50,637 nt of DNA from Patescibacteria group bacterium. GTDB lineage: Bacteria; Patescibacteriota; Patescibacteriia; 2-12-FULL-60-25. The stretch lies in contig JAHJRN010000011.1 of NCBI GenBank assembly GCA_018830865.1, positions 1 to 50,637 of the forward strand. The letters run 5' to 3'. Every line of letters starts with the position of its first letter. Positions within the stretch are counted from its first letter, which is position 1. Position numbers and translations under genes: made by a program. The notes under the pieces are model-generated. The model did not search any database and had not been told where the DNA came from. It worked only from the letters and a program-made list of their open reading frames with translations. Of the stretch, positions 1-8,800 are shown piece by piece.

Positions 1-126
1 AGACGAAAGTATCTGTACCTATTCGTCGGAGAGATTGTTTGGAAGTTCAACCATCGTCGCCAATCTCTCAAAGACCAAGAACGAACCCTCATCGGGCTCG
101 TTCTTCCTAAGAGTTTGGTGGCATGA
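1..126 (+). CDS. IS1595-like transposase, C-terminal fragment (cut by window edge)
   Basis: Frame 1 is open from the first base to a TGA at 124-126 and encodes 41 residues. They include KYLYLFVGEIVWKFNHRR at about residues 3-20, which resembles the C-terminal helix of IS1595/ISXO2-type DDE transposases (pattern KYL-x-LY-x-x-E-F-x-F-R-x-N-R-R). The rest of the gene lies upstream of the window. I cannot identify the terminal inverted repeat that should follow, so the right end of the element is not defined. The remaining 140 bases before the next gene show no other coding signal. Confidence 0.55.
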   Translation, partial: RRKYLYLFVGEIVWKFNHRRQSLKDQERTLIGLVLPKSLVA

Positions 127-267
127 AACAGGGATTACCCATGCATAGGTCACGTTCTAAGGGAGTCTGACGAATCGAAGAATCTTCAAGCGAGCCCCAG
201 CGACATGCCGGACGGGTAGGCTACGGCTCGTTTGAAGGTCCCTCGGATGACCTCGGGATGCGAGTCG

Positions 268-1035
268 TTACGTTGATTTCGGTCTGCGAAGCCTGTCTAG
301 CACAAATACCCACGGAAACACGACGACGGCGTCGAGAATCCTGCGCCAACGTCTCGGTTCGCGGATGAGGCGCCAGAGCCACTCGAGACCGATGCGTCGG
401 ATGACGGTCGGTGCCATCGCGGCGGTGCCGGTCCAATAGTCGAACGTTCCGCCGATGCCGACCGCGACCTTCACGCCTGGGAGCGCATCGAGGTTCCGGC
501 GGATCCATTCCTCCTGTTTTGGGTGTCCGAACGCGACGAGGAGTACATCCGGCGTCTGGAGGGTCAAGCGATGCACGGTCTCGTCGTTCACCGCGTCTCC
601 GACGCCCGAATCGTCGACAGCCCCACCCTGTTCGGCCACGATCGTGAGCGTCGGATAGCGTTTACGGAGTTTCCACGCGGCCGTATCCGCCACGCCCCCC
701 CCTCCCCCGACGAGCGCGACGTTCCATCCCCGTTCAGCCGCGAGAGCGACGAGCCGCTCCGCGAGGGCGACGCCCGTCATCCGTTTCGGCGACGCTCCAG
801 CGAGTCGACCGGCCAGCTGCAGGCCGACGCCGTCGACAAGCCGAAGGTCGGCCTGCCTGACGGTCTGCCAATATCCCGCCTCACGTTTCGCGGCGAGCAG
901 GATCTCCGGGTTCGCGGTCACGATCCAGGTCGGGACCACTCGCCTCACGTGTTCGTCGAGATGTTCGAGCGTCCGAAGCCAATCATACCCGTGGATGACG
1001 AGACCGAAACACTCGAACGAACGTCGGGTACTCAT
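268..1035 (-). CDS. WecG/TagA/CpsF family glycosyltransferase
   Basis: A 255-aa protein of normal length for the GT26 family, which moves ManNAc(A) or a similar sugar onto an undecaprenyl-linked acceptor on the inner face of the membrane. Visible signatures are TANPE at residues 40-44, the LVDGVG motif with D68 (aligned with the catalytic Asp of TagA), the nucleotide-sugar stretch GWNVALVGGGGG around 103-114, and the C-terminal FGHPKQEEWI / GIGGTFDYWTG / RIGLEWLWRL signature. It is the last gene after atpC and thpR on this strand. A -10 box (GATAAT, 1046-1051) ends 10 nt before the ATG, so it may also have its own leaderless transcript. Exact substrate cannot be told. Confidence 0.9.
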   Translation of the reverse strand: MSTRRSFECFGLVIHGYDWLRTLEHLDEHVRRVVPTWIVTANPEILLAAKREAGYWQTVRQADLRLVDGVGLQLAGRLAGASPKRMTGVALAERLVALAAERGWNVALVGGGGGVADTAAWKLRKRYPTLTIVAEQGGAVDDSGVGDAVNDETVHRLTLQTPDVLLVAFGHPKQEEWIRRNLDALPGVKVAVGIGGTFDYWTGTAAMAPTVIRRIGLEWLWRLIREPRRWRRILDAVVVFPWVFVLDRLRRPKST

Positions 1036-1045
1036 ACCAAGGGTG

Positions 1046-1051
1046 ATTATC
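1046..1051 (-). promoter_or_regulatory. Predicted -10 box for the WecG-like gene
   Basis: GATAAT on the minus strand ends 10 nt upstream of the ATG at 1035. A transcription start about 7 nt downstream would leave a leader of only a few bases. It lies in the 11-bp gap after thpR and at the very end of that gene. Confidence 0.45.
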
Positions 1052-1604
1052 GTCGGGATTCCCGCGGTGTCAGAGGAAAGACCCGGATATCGGTGTAGAT
1101 TGATCCATCTTTCGTCAGCTCGCTCCTCACGAGTGAAATTTCATGAGGGGTCCAGTCGATAGGTTCGAAGGTGCGCTTCCAGGCTGGGAGGGGGTGGCCT
1201 TTGCGCGCCCGACCGATGGCGATGTGCGGAATCCAAGGCTTCCGGTCGATGCCAGGCAAGGCGACGGAGATGAGGTCGCGGAGGCGGTCCGTGAATGCCA
1301 TCCAGGTATCGGCAGGTTCCGGGATGACCCGCGCGATGAGATATGCCGGCTTCTTATGCGGAAATGTGTCGAAATCCCTGATACAAAAAGACCCTCTGGG
1401 AGGGCGTTCTGCCGCTTTTTCGAGCAGGTGTTCAAGGATAGGGATGTGGGCGTCATTCACCTTACCGAGGAAGGCGAGCGTGCAATGCCAATTTTGCGGG
1501 GCTGTAGCCCTAAAATCGGTCGGTCGGTCCTCACATGCGTCCCACGCAGCCTGTATCTTCACGCGGATCGCGTCTGGGACCGAAATCCCAACGAAAACAC
1601 GCAT
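1047..1604 (-). CDS. thpR: RNA 2',3'-cyclic phosphodiesterase / 2H phosphoesterase (ThpR/LigT family)
   Basis: A 185-aa 2H-phosphoesterase-like protein. Family members open 2',3'-cyclic phosphates at RNA ends. The first H-x-T motif is H40-C-T42, in the context NWHCTLAFLG. The second is H127-I-A-I in PWIPHIAIGRARKG, where the usual Thr/Ser two residues after the His is Ala. The overall architecture (MRVFVGISVP start, central PAYLIARV strand) is typical for ThpR. It follows atpC by 6 bases. The start is an ATG 5 nt after a TATAAT that contains the atpC stop codon. Activity may be altered by the Ala; the family call itself is secure. Confidence 0.88.
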   Translation of the reverse strand: MRVFVGISVPDAIRVKIQAAWDACEDRPTDFRATAPQNWHCTLAFLGKVNDAHIPILEHLLEKAAERPPRGSFCIRDFDTFPHKKPAYLIARVIPEPADTWMAFTDRLRDLISVALPGIDRKPWIPHIAIGRARKGHPLPAWKRTFEPIDWTPHEISLVRSELTKDGSIYTDIRVFPLTPRESRR

Positions 1605-1609
1605 ACTTC

Positions 1610-1615
1610 ATTATA
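1610..1615 (-). promoter_or_regulatory. Predicted -10 box of thpR overlapping the atpC stop codon
   Basis: Minus-strand TATAAT matches consensus fully. Its internal TAA (1611-1613) is the stop codon of atpC. It ends 5 nt before the thpR ATG, which would place the transcription start at or next to the A of the ATG. Confidence 0.5.
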
Positions 1616-2078
1616 CAGGATTTTCGTCAGGTGGCAAAACAGCCGCGTCCAAGGTCGGGACATGCTTCATGGTCCGCATCTTTCGCGCGACTTTTGATCT
1701 GGCAAGTTCCCGTTCGAGTGACGCAGCCGCCGCGGCAAAGGCCGAGTCGTCCGTCCGAGCCGTTTCCTTCATCACGGCCTCGGCACGCGCCGTCGCTTGC
1801 TCGATGGCCCCCAGGTCGAGGTCGACACCGCGTTCGGCCGTATCTGCCAGTACGCGTACGCGATTGTCCGCGCCGACTTGGATGAATCCTCCCGAAACGG
1901 CCACATCCTCCTCCGCGGTCCCCCGCGTCAGGTGTGCGACGCCCGCGACCAGCTCCGCCACAAGAGCGGCGTGGTGCGGCAAAATCGTAATTTCACCCTC
2001 CTTCGTCGGAAGCGTGATCTTGTCGACCTCCGTCCGGAAGACGACGCGTTCAGGTGTCACCAGTTCGAATTTGATCAT
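1611..2078 (-). CDS. atpC: F1Fo ATP synthase epsilon subunit
   Basis: A 155-aa epsilon subunit, part of the central stalk and a regulator of ATP hydrolysis. The N-terminal beta-sandwich is clear (MIKFELVTPERVVF, then EVDKITLPTKEGEITILPHH around residues 18-37), with VSGGFIQV near 60-67. The C-terminal helical part is longer than usual and rich in Ala/Glu/Lys. Last structural gene of the operon, 7 bases after atpD. Confidence 0.96.
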   Translation of the reverse strand: MIKFELVTPERVVFRTEVDKITLPTKEGEITILPHHAALVAELVAGVAHLTRGTAEEDVAVSGGFIQVGADNRVRVLADTAERGVDLDLGAIEQATARAEAVMKETARTDDSAFAAAAASLERELARSKVARKMRTMKHVPTLDAAVLPPDENPV

Positions 2079-2085
2079 GTCCGTG

Positions 2086-3468
<1,383 letters not shown>

Positions 3469-4356
3469 TTATTCGAGGGCCGCCTTGCCGGCGCTGATCT
3501 CCGAGATCTCGCGCGTGATGCCGGCTTGGCGCGCCTGGTTGTAGGTGAAGGTGAGGTCGTCGAGGATGCCGGTCGCGTTGTCCGTGGCGTTGCGCATGGT
3601 CATCATGCGGCTGGAATGCTCCGAGGCGGCGGATTCGAGCAGGGCCTGGTAGATACGCGTCTCGAGGAGCCGGGGCAGAAGCCTGTCGAGCACGGCGCGC
3701 GGATTCGGTTCGAAGATGGCGCCCGCCTCCCCATCCACCCCTCCGTCCGCGTCGACGGCAGACGTCAGCTCGTCCTCGGGGATGATGGGCAGGAGCTGGG
3801 CCACGGTCGGGACTTGTGCGATGGCGCTACGGAAGTCGGTGTACATGACGAAGACACGGTCCACCTCGCCGTCCATGAACGCGCGATAGGCCAGTTCCCC
3901 TACCGGCCGTGACCGGTCGAAGGTCGGTGCGTTGGAGATGGCTTCGAACGCCGCGAGGATGGGATATCCCGCGCGTTTGATGGCGGCCTCGGCGCGCTTG
4001 CCGACGGTCACGACGCGGAGGTCGGTTTCGGTGCGCGTCGCGAGGAACTCGAGCGTTTTTTTCACGATTTGGCTGTTGAACCCGCCGCAGAGCCCGCGAT
4101 CGGCCGCCGTCACGATGATGAGGCTCGCCACCGGATTCGGACGGCCCGCCAGAAGCGGATGCGTCGCAGGATCCACGAGGCGGCGGACGTCGTCCACGAT
4201 ACGCTTCGCCGTCGACGAATACGCCCGCGACGAGGTCGTCAGCGCGACGGAGCGTCGCATTTTCGCGGCAGCGACAAGCTCCATCGCCTTCGTGATCTTA
4301 CGCGTGTTGGCGATGGACCGGATGCGCCGGCGGATGAGTCGTGAGGAGACAGGCAT
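3469..4356 (-). CDS. atpG: F1Fo ATP synthase gamma subunit
   Basis: A 295-aa rotor subunit. The N-terminal coiled-coil helix is recognised by IRRRIRSIANTRKITKAMEL (residues 8-27) and MVAAAKMRR-like residues, and the C-terminal helix by YNQARQAGITREISEISAGKAAL. A conserved ITAADRGLCGGFN-like segment is present around residue 85. Start chosen is the ATG 14 bases after the atpA stop. Confidence 0.97.
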   Translation of the reverse strand: MPVSSRLIRRRIRSIANTRKITKAMELVAAAKMRRSVALTTSSRAYSSTAKRIVDDVRRLVDPATHPLLAGRPNPVASLIIVTAADRGLCGGFNSQIVKKTLEFLATRTETDLRVVTVGKRAEAAIKRAGYPILAAFEAISNAPTFDRSRPVGELAYRAFMDGEVDRVFVMYTDFRSAIAQVPTVAQLLPIIPEDELTSAVDADGGVDGEAGAIFEPNPRAVLDRLLPRLLETRIYQALLESAASEHSSRMMTMRNATDNATGILDDLTFTYNQARQAGITREISEISAGKAALE

Positions 4357-4370
4357 GGAGAGACGGTGGA

Positions 4371-5921
4371 CTAGGCGTTCTTGGCCGCATGTTCCGTCGC
4401 GAAGACCTCGTTCCAGGCCTTTAGCGCGGTTTCGAGCTTTTTCGTGATGCCTTCGTCGATGACCTTTTTCTCGCGGATGATGTCGAGCGTCTCGGTATAT
4501 TCGGTATCGAGGTAGGCGTGGAGGCCGTCCTCCCAGTCACGGACCTTCTCGATCGGCACTGCGTCGAGATGACCCTTCGTCACCGCGAACAGGACGGCGA
4601 CCTGATGCTCGAACGACATGGGCGCGTACTGCCCCTGCTTCAGCACCTCGACGGTCCGCCGTCCGCGCTCGATCTGCTTGCGCGTGCCCTCGTCGAGGTC
4701 GGTCGCGAACTGCGCGAACGCCTCAAGCTCGCGGAACTGCGCGAGATCGAGCCGGATGGGGCCCGCGATCTTCTTCATGGCCTTGGCCTGCGCCGCGCCA
4801 CCGACGCGCGAGACCGAGAGTCCCACGTTCAGGGCCGGGCGGATGCCCTTGTAGAAGAGGTCGGATTCGAGATAGATCTGGCCGTCCGTGATGGAGATGA
4901 CGTTGGTCGGGATGTAGGCGGACACGTCGCCGGCCTGCGTCTCGATGATGGGGAGTGCCGTGATGGAGCCGCCGCCGTGCTCCTTGGTCACGCGGCAGGC
5001 GCGTTCGAGCAGACGGGAGTGGAGGTAGAAGACGTCGCCCGGATACGCCTCGCGTCCCGGCGGACGACGGAGCAGCAGCGAGACCTCGCGGTACGCCCAG
5101 GCGTGCTTGGAGAGATCGTCGTATACGACGAGGACGTCTTTGCCCTGCGCCATGAAGAATTCCGCGATGGCGACGCCGGCGTACGGGGCGATGTACTGGA
5201 GCGAGGCGGAGTCGGACGCGCCGGACAGGACCACGATGGTGTAGTCCATGGCGCCGGCCTCCTCGAGCTTCGCCACGATCTTGGCGACCTTGGATTCCTT
5301 CTGCCCGATGCCGACGTACACGCAGATGACGTCCTGACCTTTCTGGTTGATGATGGCGTCGATGGCGATGGCGGTCTTGCCGGTCTGGCGGTCGCCGATG
5401 ATGAGCTCACGCTGGCCGCGGCCGATGGGAATCATCGAGTCGATGGCCTTGATGCCGGTCATGAGCGGTACGTTGACGGGCTCGCGCGCCATCACGCCCG
5501 GCGCGATCCTCTCGATGGGCACGTCCGTCGCGCCCTTGAATTCGCCTTTCCCATCCTTTGGCTGGCCGAGCGGGTCGATGACGCGCCCCACCATCTTCTC
5601 CGATGCGGGGACGGAGAGGATTTTCCCGGTCGCAGTGACCGACTGCCCGGCCTTCACGCCGCGATACGGCCCGAGGACCATGGCGCCTACGCGGTCGCGT
5701 TCGAGGTTCAGCGCGACGCCCGTCTCCCCTCCTTCGAAACGGAGGAGTTCCATGGAGCGTGCGTTCGCAAGGCCCGCGATGGACGCGATGCCGTCGCCGA
5801 CGTCACGGACGACGCCTGCTTCGGTCGCGCGACTTCCTGCGTCGAACGATTCGATCTGTTTCCGGAGCTCGTCGGCGATCCTTGCGGCCGCCGTCACGTT
5901 TTTGAGATGCGTTTCAGACAT
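4371..5921 (-). CDS. atpA: F1Fo ATP synthase alpha subunit
   Basis: A 516-aa non-catalytic nucleotide-binding subunit of normal length. Walker A is G176-D-R-Q-T-G-K-T183, preceded by the [19 protein letters not shown] signature. The C-terminal helical domain ends in ATEHAAKNA. The ATG overlaps the end of atpH by 8 bases, consistent with translational coupling inside the operon. Confidence 0.98.
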   Translation of the reverse strand: MSETHLKNVTAAARIADELRKQIESFDAGSRATEAGVVRDVGDGIASIAGLANARSMELLRFEGGETGVALNLERDRVGAMVLGPYRGVKAGQSVTATGKILSVPASEKMVGRVIDPLGQPKDGKGEFKGATDVPIERIAPGVMAREPVNVPLMTGIKAIDSMIPIGRGQRELIIGDRQTGKTAIAIDAIINQKGQDVICVYVGIGQKESKVAKIVAKLEEAGAMDYTIVVLSGASDSASLQYIAPYAGVAIAEFFMAQGKDVLVVYDDLSKHAWAYREVSLLLRRPPGREAYPGDVFYLHSRLLERACRVTKEHGGGSITALPIIETQAGDVSAYIPTNVISITDGQIYLESDLFYKGIRPALNVGLSVSRVGGAAQAKAMKKIAGPIRLDLAQFRELEAFAQFATDLDEGTRKQIERGRRTVEVLKQGQYAPMSFEHQVAVLFAVTKGHLDAVPIEKVRDWEDGLHAYLDTEYTETLDIIREKKVIDEGITKKLETALKAWNEVFATEHAAKNA

Positions 5922-6450
5922 AGAGATGTTGGTTCAATCGTTCCAAGGTGCCGCGGAGGCTCGAATCGGCGCACCAGGCACCGACCTGCACGACCGCTCC
6001 ACCGATAAGGCTTGAATCCGTGCGTTCGCGGAGGTCGATGGTACCGCCGAACCGCTTCGAGAGCGCGGTCTCCAGCCGTTTCCGCTCGTCCGCCGTCAGC
6101 CCTTCAGCGGTCGAGACGTCCGCGACGCGATGGTCCGCGAGCTTCTCCGCCGCGGCGCGTACCTCCGCTACGAACGTGGGGAGGGCACGGAGCGCGGTCG
6201 CCGCCTGGAGCACGAGGAGCGCATTTAGGACGCAGGGCTCCACCGTGTTGCCGAGCGCTGCGCGCAACGCGTCCTGTCGTCGTCCGATCGGGACCGCGCG
6301 TTCCTCCAGGTCGATAAGCAGGTCGGGTCGCGACGCGACAGCATCCGCGACCGTCATGACGTCCGTCACGGCTTTTGGTACGGCCTTGGCGTCCATCGCG
6401 ACCGAGATGAGCGCGCGGGCGATGTCCGCGACATTGCAGGTCGTCTTCAT
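5914..6450 (-). CDS. atpH: F1Fo ATP synthase delta subunit
   Basis: A 178-aa delta subunit (OSCP homologue) of the peripheral stalk. The N-terminal helical domain carries [14 protein letters not shown]. The C-terminal signature [40 protein letters not shown] matches the family pattern D-x-S-L-x-G-G-x-x-x-x-x-G-x-x-x-x-D-x-S-x-x-x-x-L. I chose the ATG at 6450, one base after the atpF stop, because MKTTCN starts directly before the conserved helix. An upstream in-frame ATG at 6471 would overlap atpF by 20 bases. Confidence 0.93.
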   Translation of the reverse strand: MKTTCNVADIARALISVAMDAKAVPKAVTDVMTVADAVASRPDLLIDLEERAVPIGRRQDALRAALGNTVEPCVLNALLVLQAATALRALPTFVAEVRAAAEKLADHRVADVSTAEGLTADERKRLETALSKRFGGTIDLRERTDSSLIGGAVVQVGAWCADSSLRGTLERLNQHLYV

Positions 6451-6451
6451 A

Positions 6452-7000
6452 TCAGGTGTTTCCGACATCACCGATTGCCTTCGTCACGAGAGATGACCGT
6501 TGCTTCTCGTCCATCCCCTCGACGACTTTCTTCGTCGCGAGCGTCACGAGCTGGGCGATGTCGTTCCGGAGGACCTCGAACGTCGCGTCTCGTTCCTGCG
6601 CCATGCGCGTCTTGGCGTCGGCGAGCATCTTTTCGATCTCCGAAGCGGTCTCCGTGGTCTTGGACTTGCGCACGGCTTCCGCTTTGAGCGCCGCATCCTC
6701 GATGAGGGCATGCGCCTCGGCTTTGGCCTCGCGGAGCATGTGCCGATGCTCCTCGTCGATTTCCTTGAGCTGTAACGATGCCTGTTTCGCGAAATCAAGG
6801 CCGTCCTGAATCTTTTTGGCGCGCGCGTCCATCGTCTTCAGGAGCGGGGTGTAGACCCATTTCCACATGACGAAGAGCAGCACGCTGAAGTTGACGAGCT
6901 GTGCGAGGAGCAGTTTTGCGTTGATGCCGAGCGCACCGATGCCTCCCGAGGCCTCGACGGCTTGGGCGGCTTCTGCGGCGGCGTGTATAGGTTCGGTCAT
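6452..7000 (-). CDS. atpF: F1Fo ATP synthase b subunit
   Basis: A 182-aa peripheral-stalk subunit. One membrane segment (about residues 29-47, LLLAQLVNFSVLLFVMWKW) is followed by a long charged coiled coil rich in Ala, Lys and Glu, the standard b-subunit layout. It is 72 bases from atpE; that gap holds a perfect 18-nt palindrome. Confidence 0.95.
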   Translation of the reverse strand: MTEPIHAAAEAAQAVEASGGIGALGINAKLLLAQLVNFSVLLFVMWKWVYTPLLKTMDARAKKIQDGLDFAKQASLQLKEIDEEHRHMLREAKAEAHALIEDAALKAEAVRKSKTTETASEIEKMLADAKTRMAQERDATFEVLRNDIAQLVTLATKKVVEGMDEKQRSSLVTKAIGDVGNT

Positions 7001-7032
7001 AGATGCGGGGACATGCGGCCCTCGATCCCGAC

Positions 7033-7050
7033 CCGATCCCCGGGGATCGG
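7033..7050 (-). other. Perfect palindrome between atpE and atpF
   Basis: The 18 bases CCGATCCCC/GGGGATCGG are a perfect inverted repeat, able to form a strong RNA hairpin with a short loop. There is no T-tract, so it is not a rho-independent terminator. Its position right after the subunit c gene suggests an mRNA stabiliser or processing barrier that helps raise c-subunit output, which is inference. Confidence 0.5.
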
Positions 7051-7072
7051 AGCGGTCGGAAGGCCTGTCGGA

Positions 7073-7291
7073 TCAGAGAGTGAACACGACGACCAGCGCG
7101 TAGATGGCGATGGCCTCGGCGAACGCGGCGCCGAGCAGCATCGGGACGAAGAGCTTGCTCTGCGCCTCCGGATTGCGGCCGATGGCTTCCATGGCCTTCG
7201 ACACGATCATACCGATGGCGAGGGCCGGGAACATGCCGCCGATGGCGATGGCACCCGCTTTCGCGATGAACTTGATGGATTCTGCGTCCAT
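7073..7291 (-). CDS. atpE: F1Fo ATP synthase c subunit
   Basis: A 72-aa hairpin membrane protein forming the c-ring. Helix 1 is about residues 8-33, the polar loop contains GRNPEA (38-43), and helix 2 carries the ion-binding E59 in GAAFAEAIAIYALVV. No second polar ligand follows E59 (Ala at 60), so protons rather than sodium are the likely ion. In helix 1 the usual GxGxGxG run reads F21-P-A-L-A-I-G27, with Pro and two Ala replacing Gly. The ATG was chosen by family length and is preceded by a 38-nt leader with no G and therefore no Shine-Dalgarno. Confidence 0.97.
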   Translation of the reverse strand: MDAESIKFIAKAGAIAIGGMFPALAIGMIVSKAMEAIGRNPEAQSKLFVPMLLGAAFAEAIAIYALVVVFTL

Positions 7292-7329
7292 ATGGATGGA
7301 TGAGGAATGAGTTGAGGTATGAATGAATG
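7292..7329 (-). promoter_or_regulatory. G-free translation leader of atpE
   Basis: On the coding (minus) strand the 38 bases before the atpE ATG contain only A, C and T, mostly as CATTC/ATCC repeats. Such a stretch cannot pair with G-rich segments or the anti-Shine-Dalgarno and should be unstructured. It may act as a translational enhancer for the subunit needed in highest copy number. Confidence 0.5.
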
Positions 7330-7371
7330 CGGCGCCTCGCCTGCCTTCGCAGACGGTGCCCCGTTTCACCC

Positions 7372-8208
7372 CTACGTCGTCGCCGGCGCGTGTTCGACGT
7401 GTTCCGCGTGCTCTTCGTCGCCATGCGGCTTCGAGGTCGCGACCGTGAGGTACACGAGCGTGAGCAGGGCGAAGACCGTCGCCTGGACGACGCCCACGAT
7501 GAGCTCGAGCGCCATGAACGGCAACGGCAGCGCGAACGCGAAGAGACCGGAGATGACCGTGATGAGCACCTCGCCCGCGAAGATGTTGCCGAAGAGACGT
7601 AGCGAGAGCGAGACGACCTTGGCGACCTCGGAGAAGAGCTCGATGAAGCCGACGAGGAACTCGACCACGCCGATCATGATCTTCGTGGGATTCAGCGAGA
7701 CGACGGCCTTCCAGAGCGTCCCAAGCTGGATGAATTTGTTCCAGTGTACGAAAAAGCCGATGGTCATGATGCCGAAGACATGCGACGATACGACCGAGAG
7801 CGCGGCGATGGCGAGCGTCAGGTTGAGGTCGCTCGCGGCCGGGCGCAGGATGGGCACGAGCTCGAGTTCGCCGTGCACCATCTCCCACACGCCGATGGAG
7901 CCTGTCCCGGGCAGGAGCCCCATCCAGTTGGAGGCGAGTACGAACAAGAAAATCGTGCCGACGAGCGGCAGGAAGCGCCTGGACGCGACGCGGTCGTTGG
8001 TCACGTTATCGAAATAGCCGAGCAAAAACTCCAAGGTGGACTCGACGGCATTCTGGAGCTTGCCCGGCACGTCCGTCACGCGTCGCTTGACGAGATACGC
8101 GACGATCACGAACAGGACGACGGCGATGGTGGAATTGATGTACGCGTTCGTCACCGGGAACGATCCGATGTGGAAGATGGGTTCGGCGGCGAGAGGAGGG
8201 ATGGTCAT
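7372..8208 (-). CDS. atpB: F1Fo ATP synthase a subunit
   Basis: A 278-aa membrane subunit forming the ion half-channels. The essential stator arginine is R204 in LSLRLFGNIFAGE, and the SNWMGLLPGTGS motif is at about 93-104. Five to six membrane segments are visible. The C-terminus has an odd charged tail (KPHGDEEHAEHVEHAPATT, residues 260-278) rich in His and Glu. The start is one base after atpI. Confidence 0.97.
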   Translation of the reverse strand: MTIPPLAAEPIFHIGSFPVTNAYINSTIAVVLFVIVAYLVKRRVTDVPGKLQNAVESTLEFLLGYFDNVTNDRVASRRFLPLVGTIFLFVLASNWMGLLPGTGSIGVWEMVHGELELVPILRPAASDLNLTLAIAALSVVSSHVFGIMTIGFFVHWNKFIQLGTLWKAVVSLNPTKIMIGVVEFLVGFIELFSEVAKVVSLSLRLFGNIFAGEVLITVISGLFAFALPLPFMALELIVGVVQATVFALLTLVYLTVATSKPHGDEEHAEHVEHAPATT

Positions 8209-8209
8209 G

Positions 8210-8470
8210 TCAGAGCTGTGTCACGATGCGTCGGCCCATGCGGACCACGAGGATGCCGGAGACAACAAGGGCGACGAAGAGACCGAGGATCAGGAAGAGC
8301 GGCGAGGTGCCGAAGCGCGTATCGAGCCAGCGGCCGCCGAGGGCGGAAACGACGGTCGGGACCGCGACGGCGATCCCGATGTCCCACACGATACCGAGCG
8401 CCATCCAGACGTTCGTCTTCCCTTCGCCTGTTTCGGGAGCTTCCATAAGGCGCCAAGAGTTTAGACCCAA
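8210..8470 (-). CDS. AtpI/AtpZ-like small membrane protein of the ATP synthase operon
   Basis: An 86-aa protein with two membrane helices (about residues 25-46 and 56-76). The connecting ALGGRWLDTRFGTSPLFLILG matches the family pattern G-x-x-L-D-x-x-x-G-T-S-P-x-F. Family members help c-ring assembly or Mg2+ supply. I chose a TTG start at 8470 because GGGAGG lies about 5 bases upstream, one of few good Shine-Dalgarno sites in the window. An ATG at 8446 (MEAPET) is the alternative. First gene of the atp operon. Confidence 0.82.
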   Translation of the reverse strand: MGLNSWRLMEAPETGEGKTNVWMALGIVWDIGIAVAVPTVVSALGGRWLDTRFGTSPLFLILGLFVALVVSGILVVRMGRRIVTQL

Positions 8471-8800
8471 GCATCCCTCCCGTCAATGGTGGACGAAAAA
8501 TGACCGTCCGAATGGCAGTCATGATGAGGAAATCATCTCCCCTACCAGGTCCGAGGAGGAGGGGGGTAGCGTCGAGGCGCCAGCGTCGTTACGCGGCGTC
8601 GGTCGTTGCGGGAAGGGGCAGGCCCGGTTCGGAAGGGCGTTCTTCGATGGTCCGCGGAGAGGAATGCGCGGGTCGTGTGCTCGCCGGCTGGAGATGTTCG
8701 AGATCGTCCTGGCAATGCTGGGAGCACGTATCGTATTCGTCCTCCTCCGTCTCCGTCGACGTGCAGAGTTTTCCGCTGCATGATACGTTTTTCGACTCTT
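8471..8800. other. 330-bp gap between tatD and the atp operon
   Basis: No recognisable gene fills this gap. It must hold the atp operon promoter, but I see no convincing -35/-10 pair close to 8470. Its tatD-proximal half contains the cryptic acidic Cys-containing reading frame described separately. The + strand frames here are Arg/Ser-rich and look like shadows. Confidence 0.5.
8589..8774 (-). other. Cryptic acidic Cys-containing small ORF, no canonical start
   Basis: One minus-strand frame, open to a TAA at 8589-8591, encodes about 62 residues with protein-like composition. It is acidic (TETEEDEYD), with cysteines spaced C-x4-C and C-x3-C (SCSGKLC ... TCSQHC), then a Pro/Ser/Thr-rich tail ending LPLPATTDAA. 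Its codons have G or C at the third position like neighbouring genes. No ATG, GTG or TTG is in frame. An ATG (MQRK) sits just upstream in another frame, and loss of one A from the AAAA run after it would join the two. It could be a small gene with a frameshift or sequencing error, or a chance open frame. Confidence 0.28.

Noticed and set aside
4518-6008. A 496-codon plus-strand frame over atpA
   Set aside because: Antisense to a fully conserved atpA; composition (Asp/Arg/Leu/His repeats) is typical of complementary-strand shadows.
7292-7888. N-terminal extension of atpE by about 200 codons
   Set aside because: The open frame upstream is the shadow of atpB; c subunits are 70-90 aa and the MDAESIKF start gives 72 aa.
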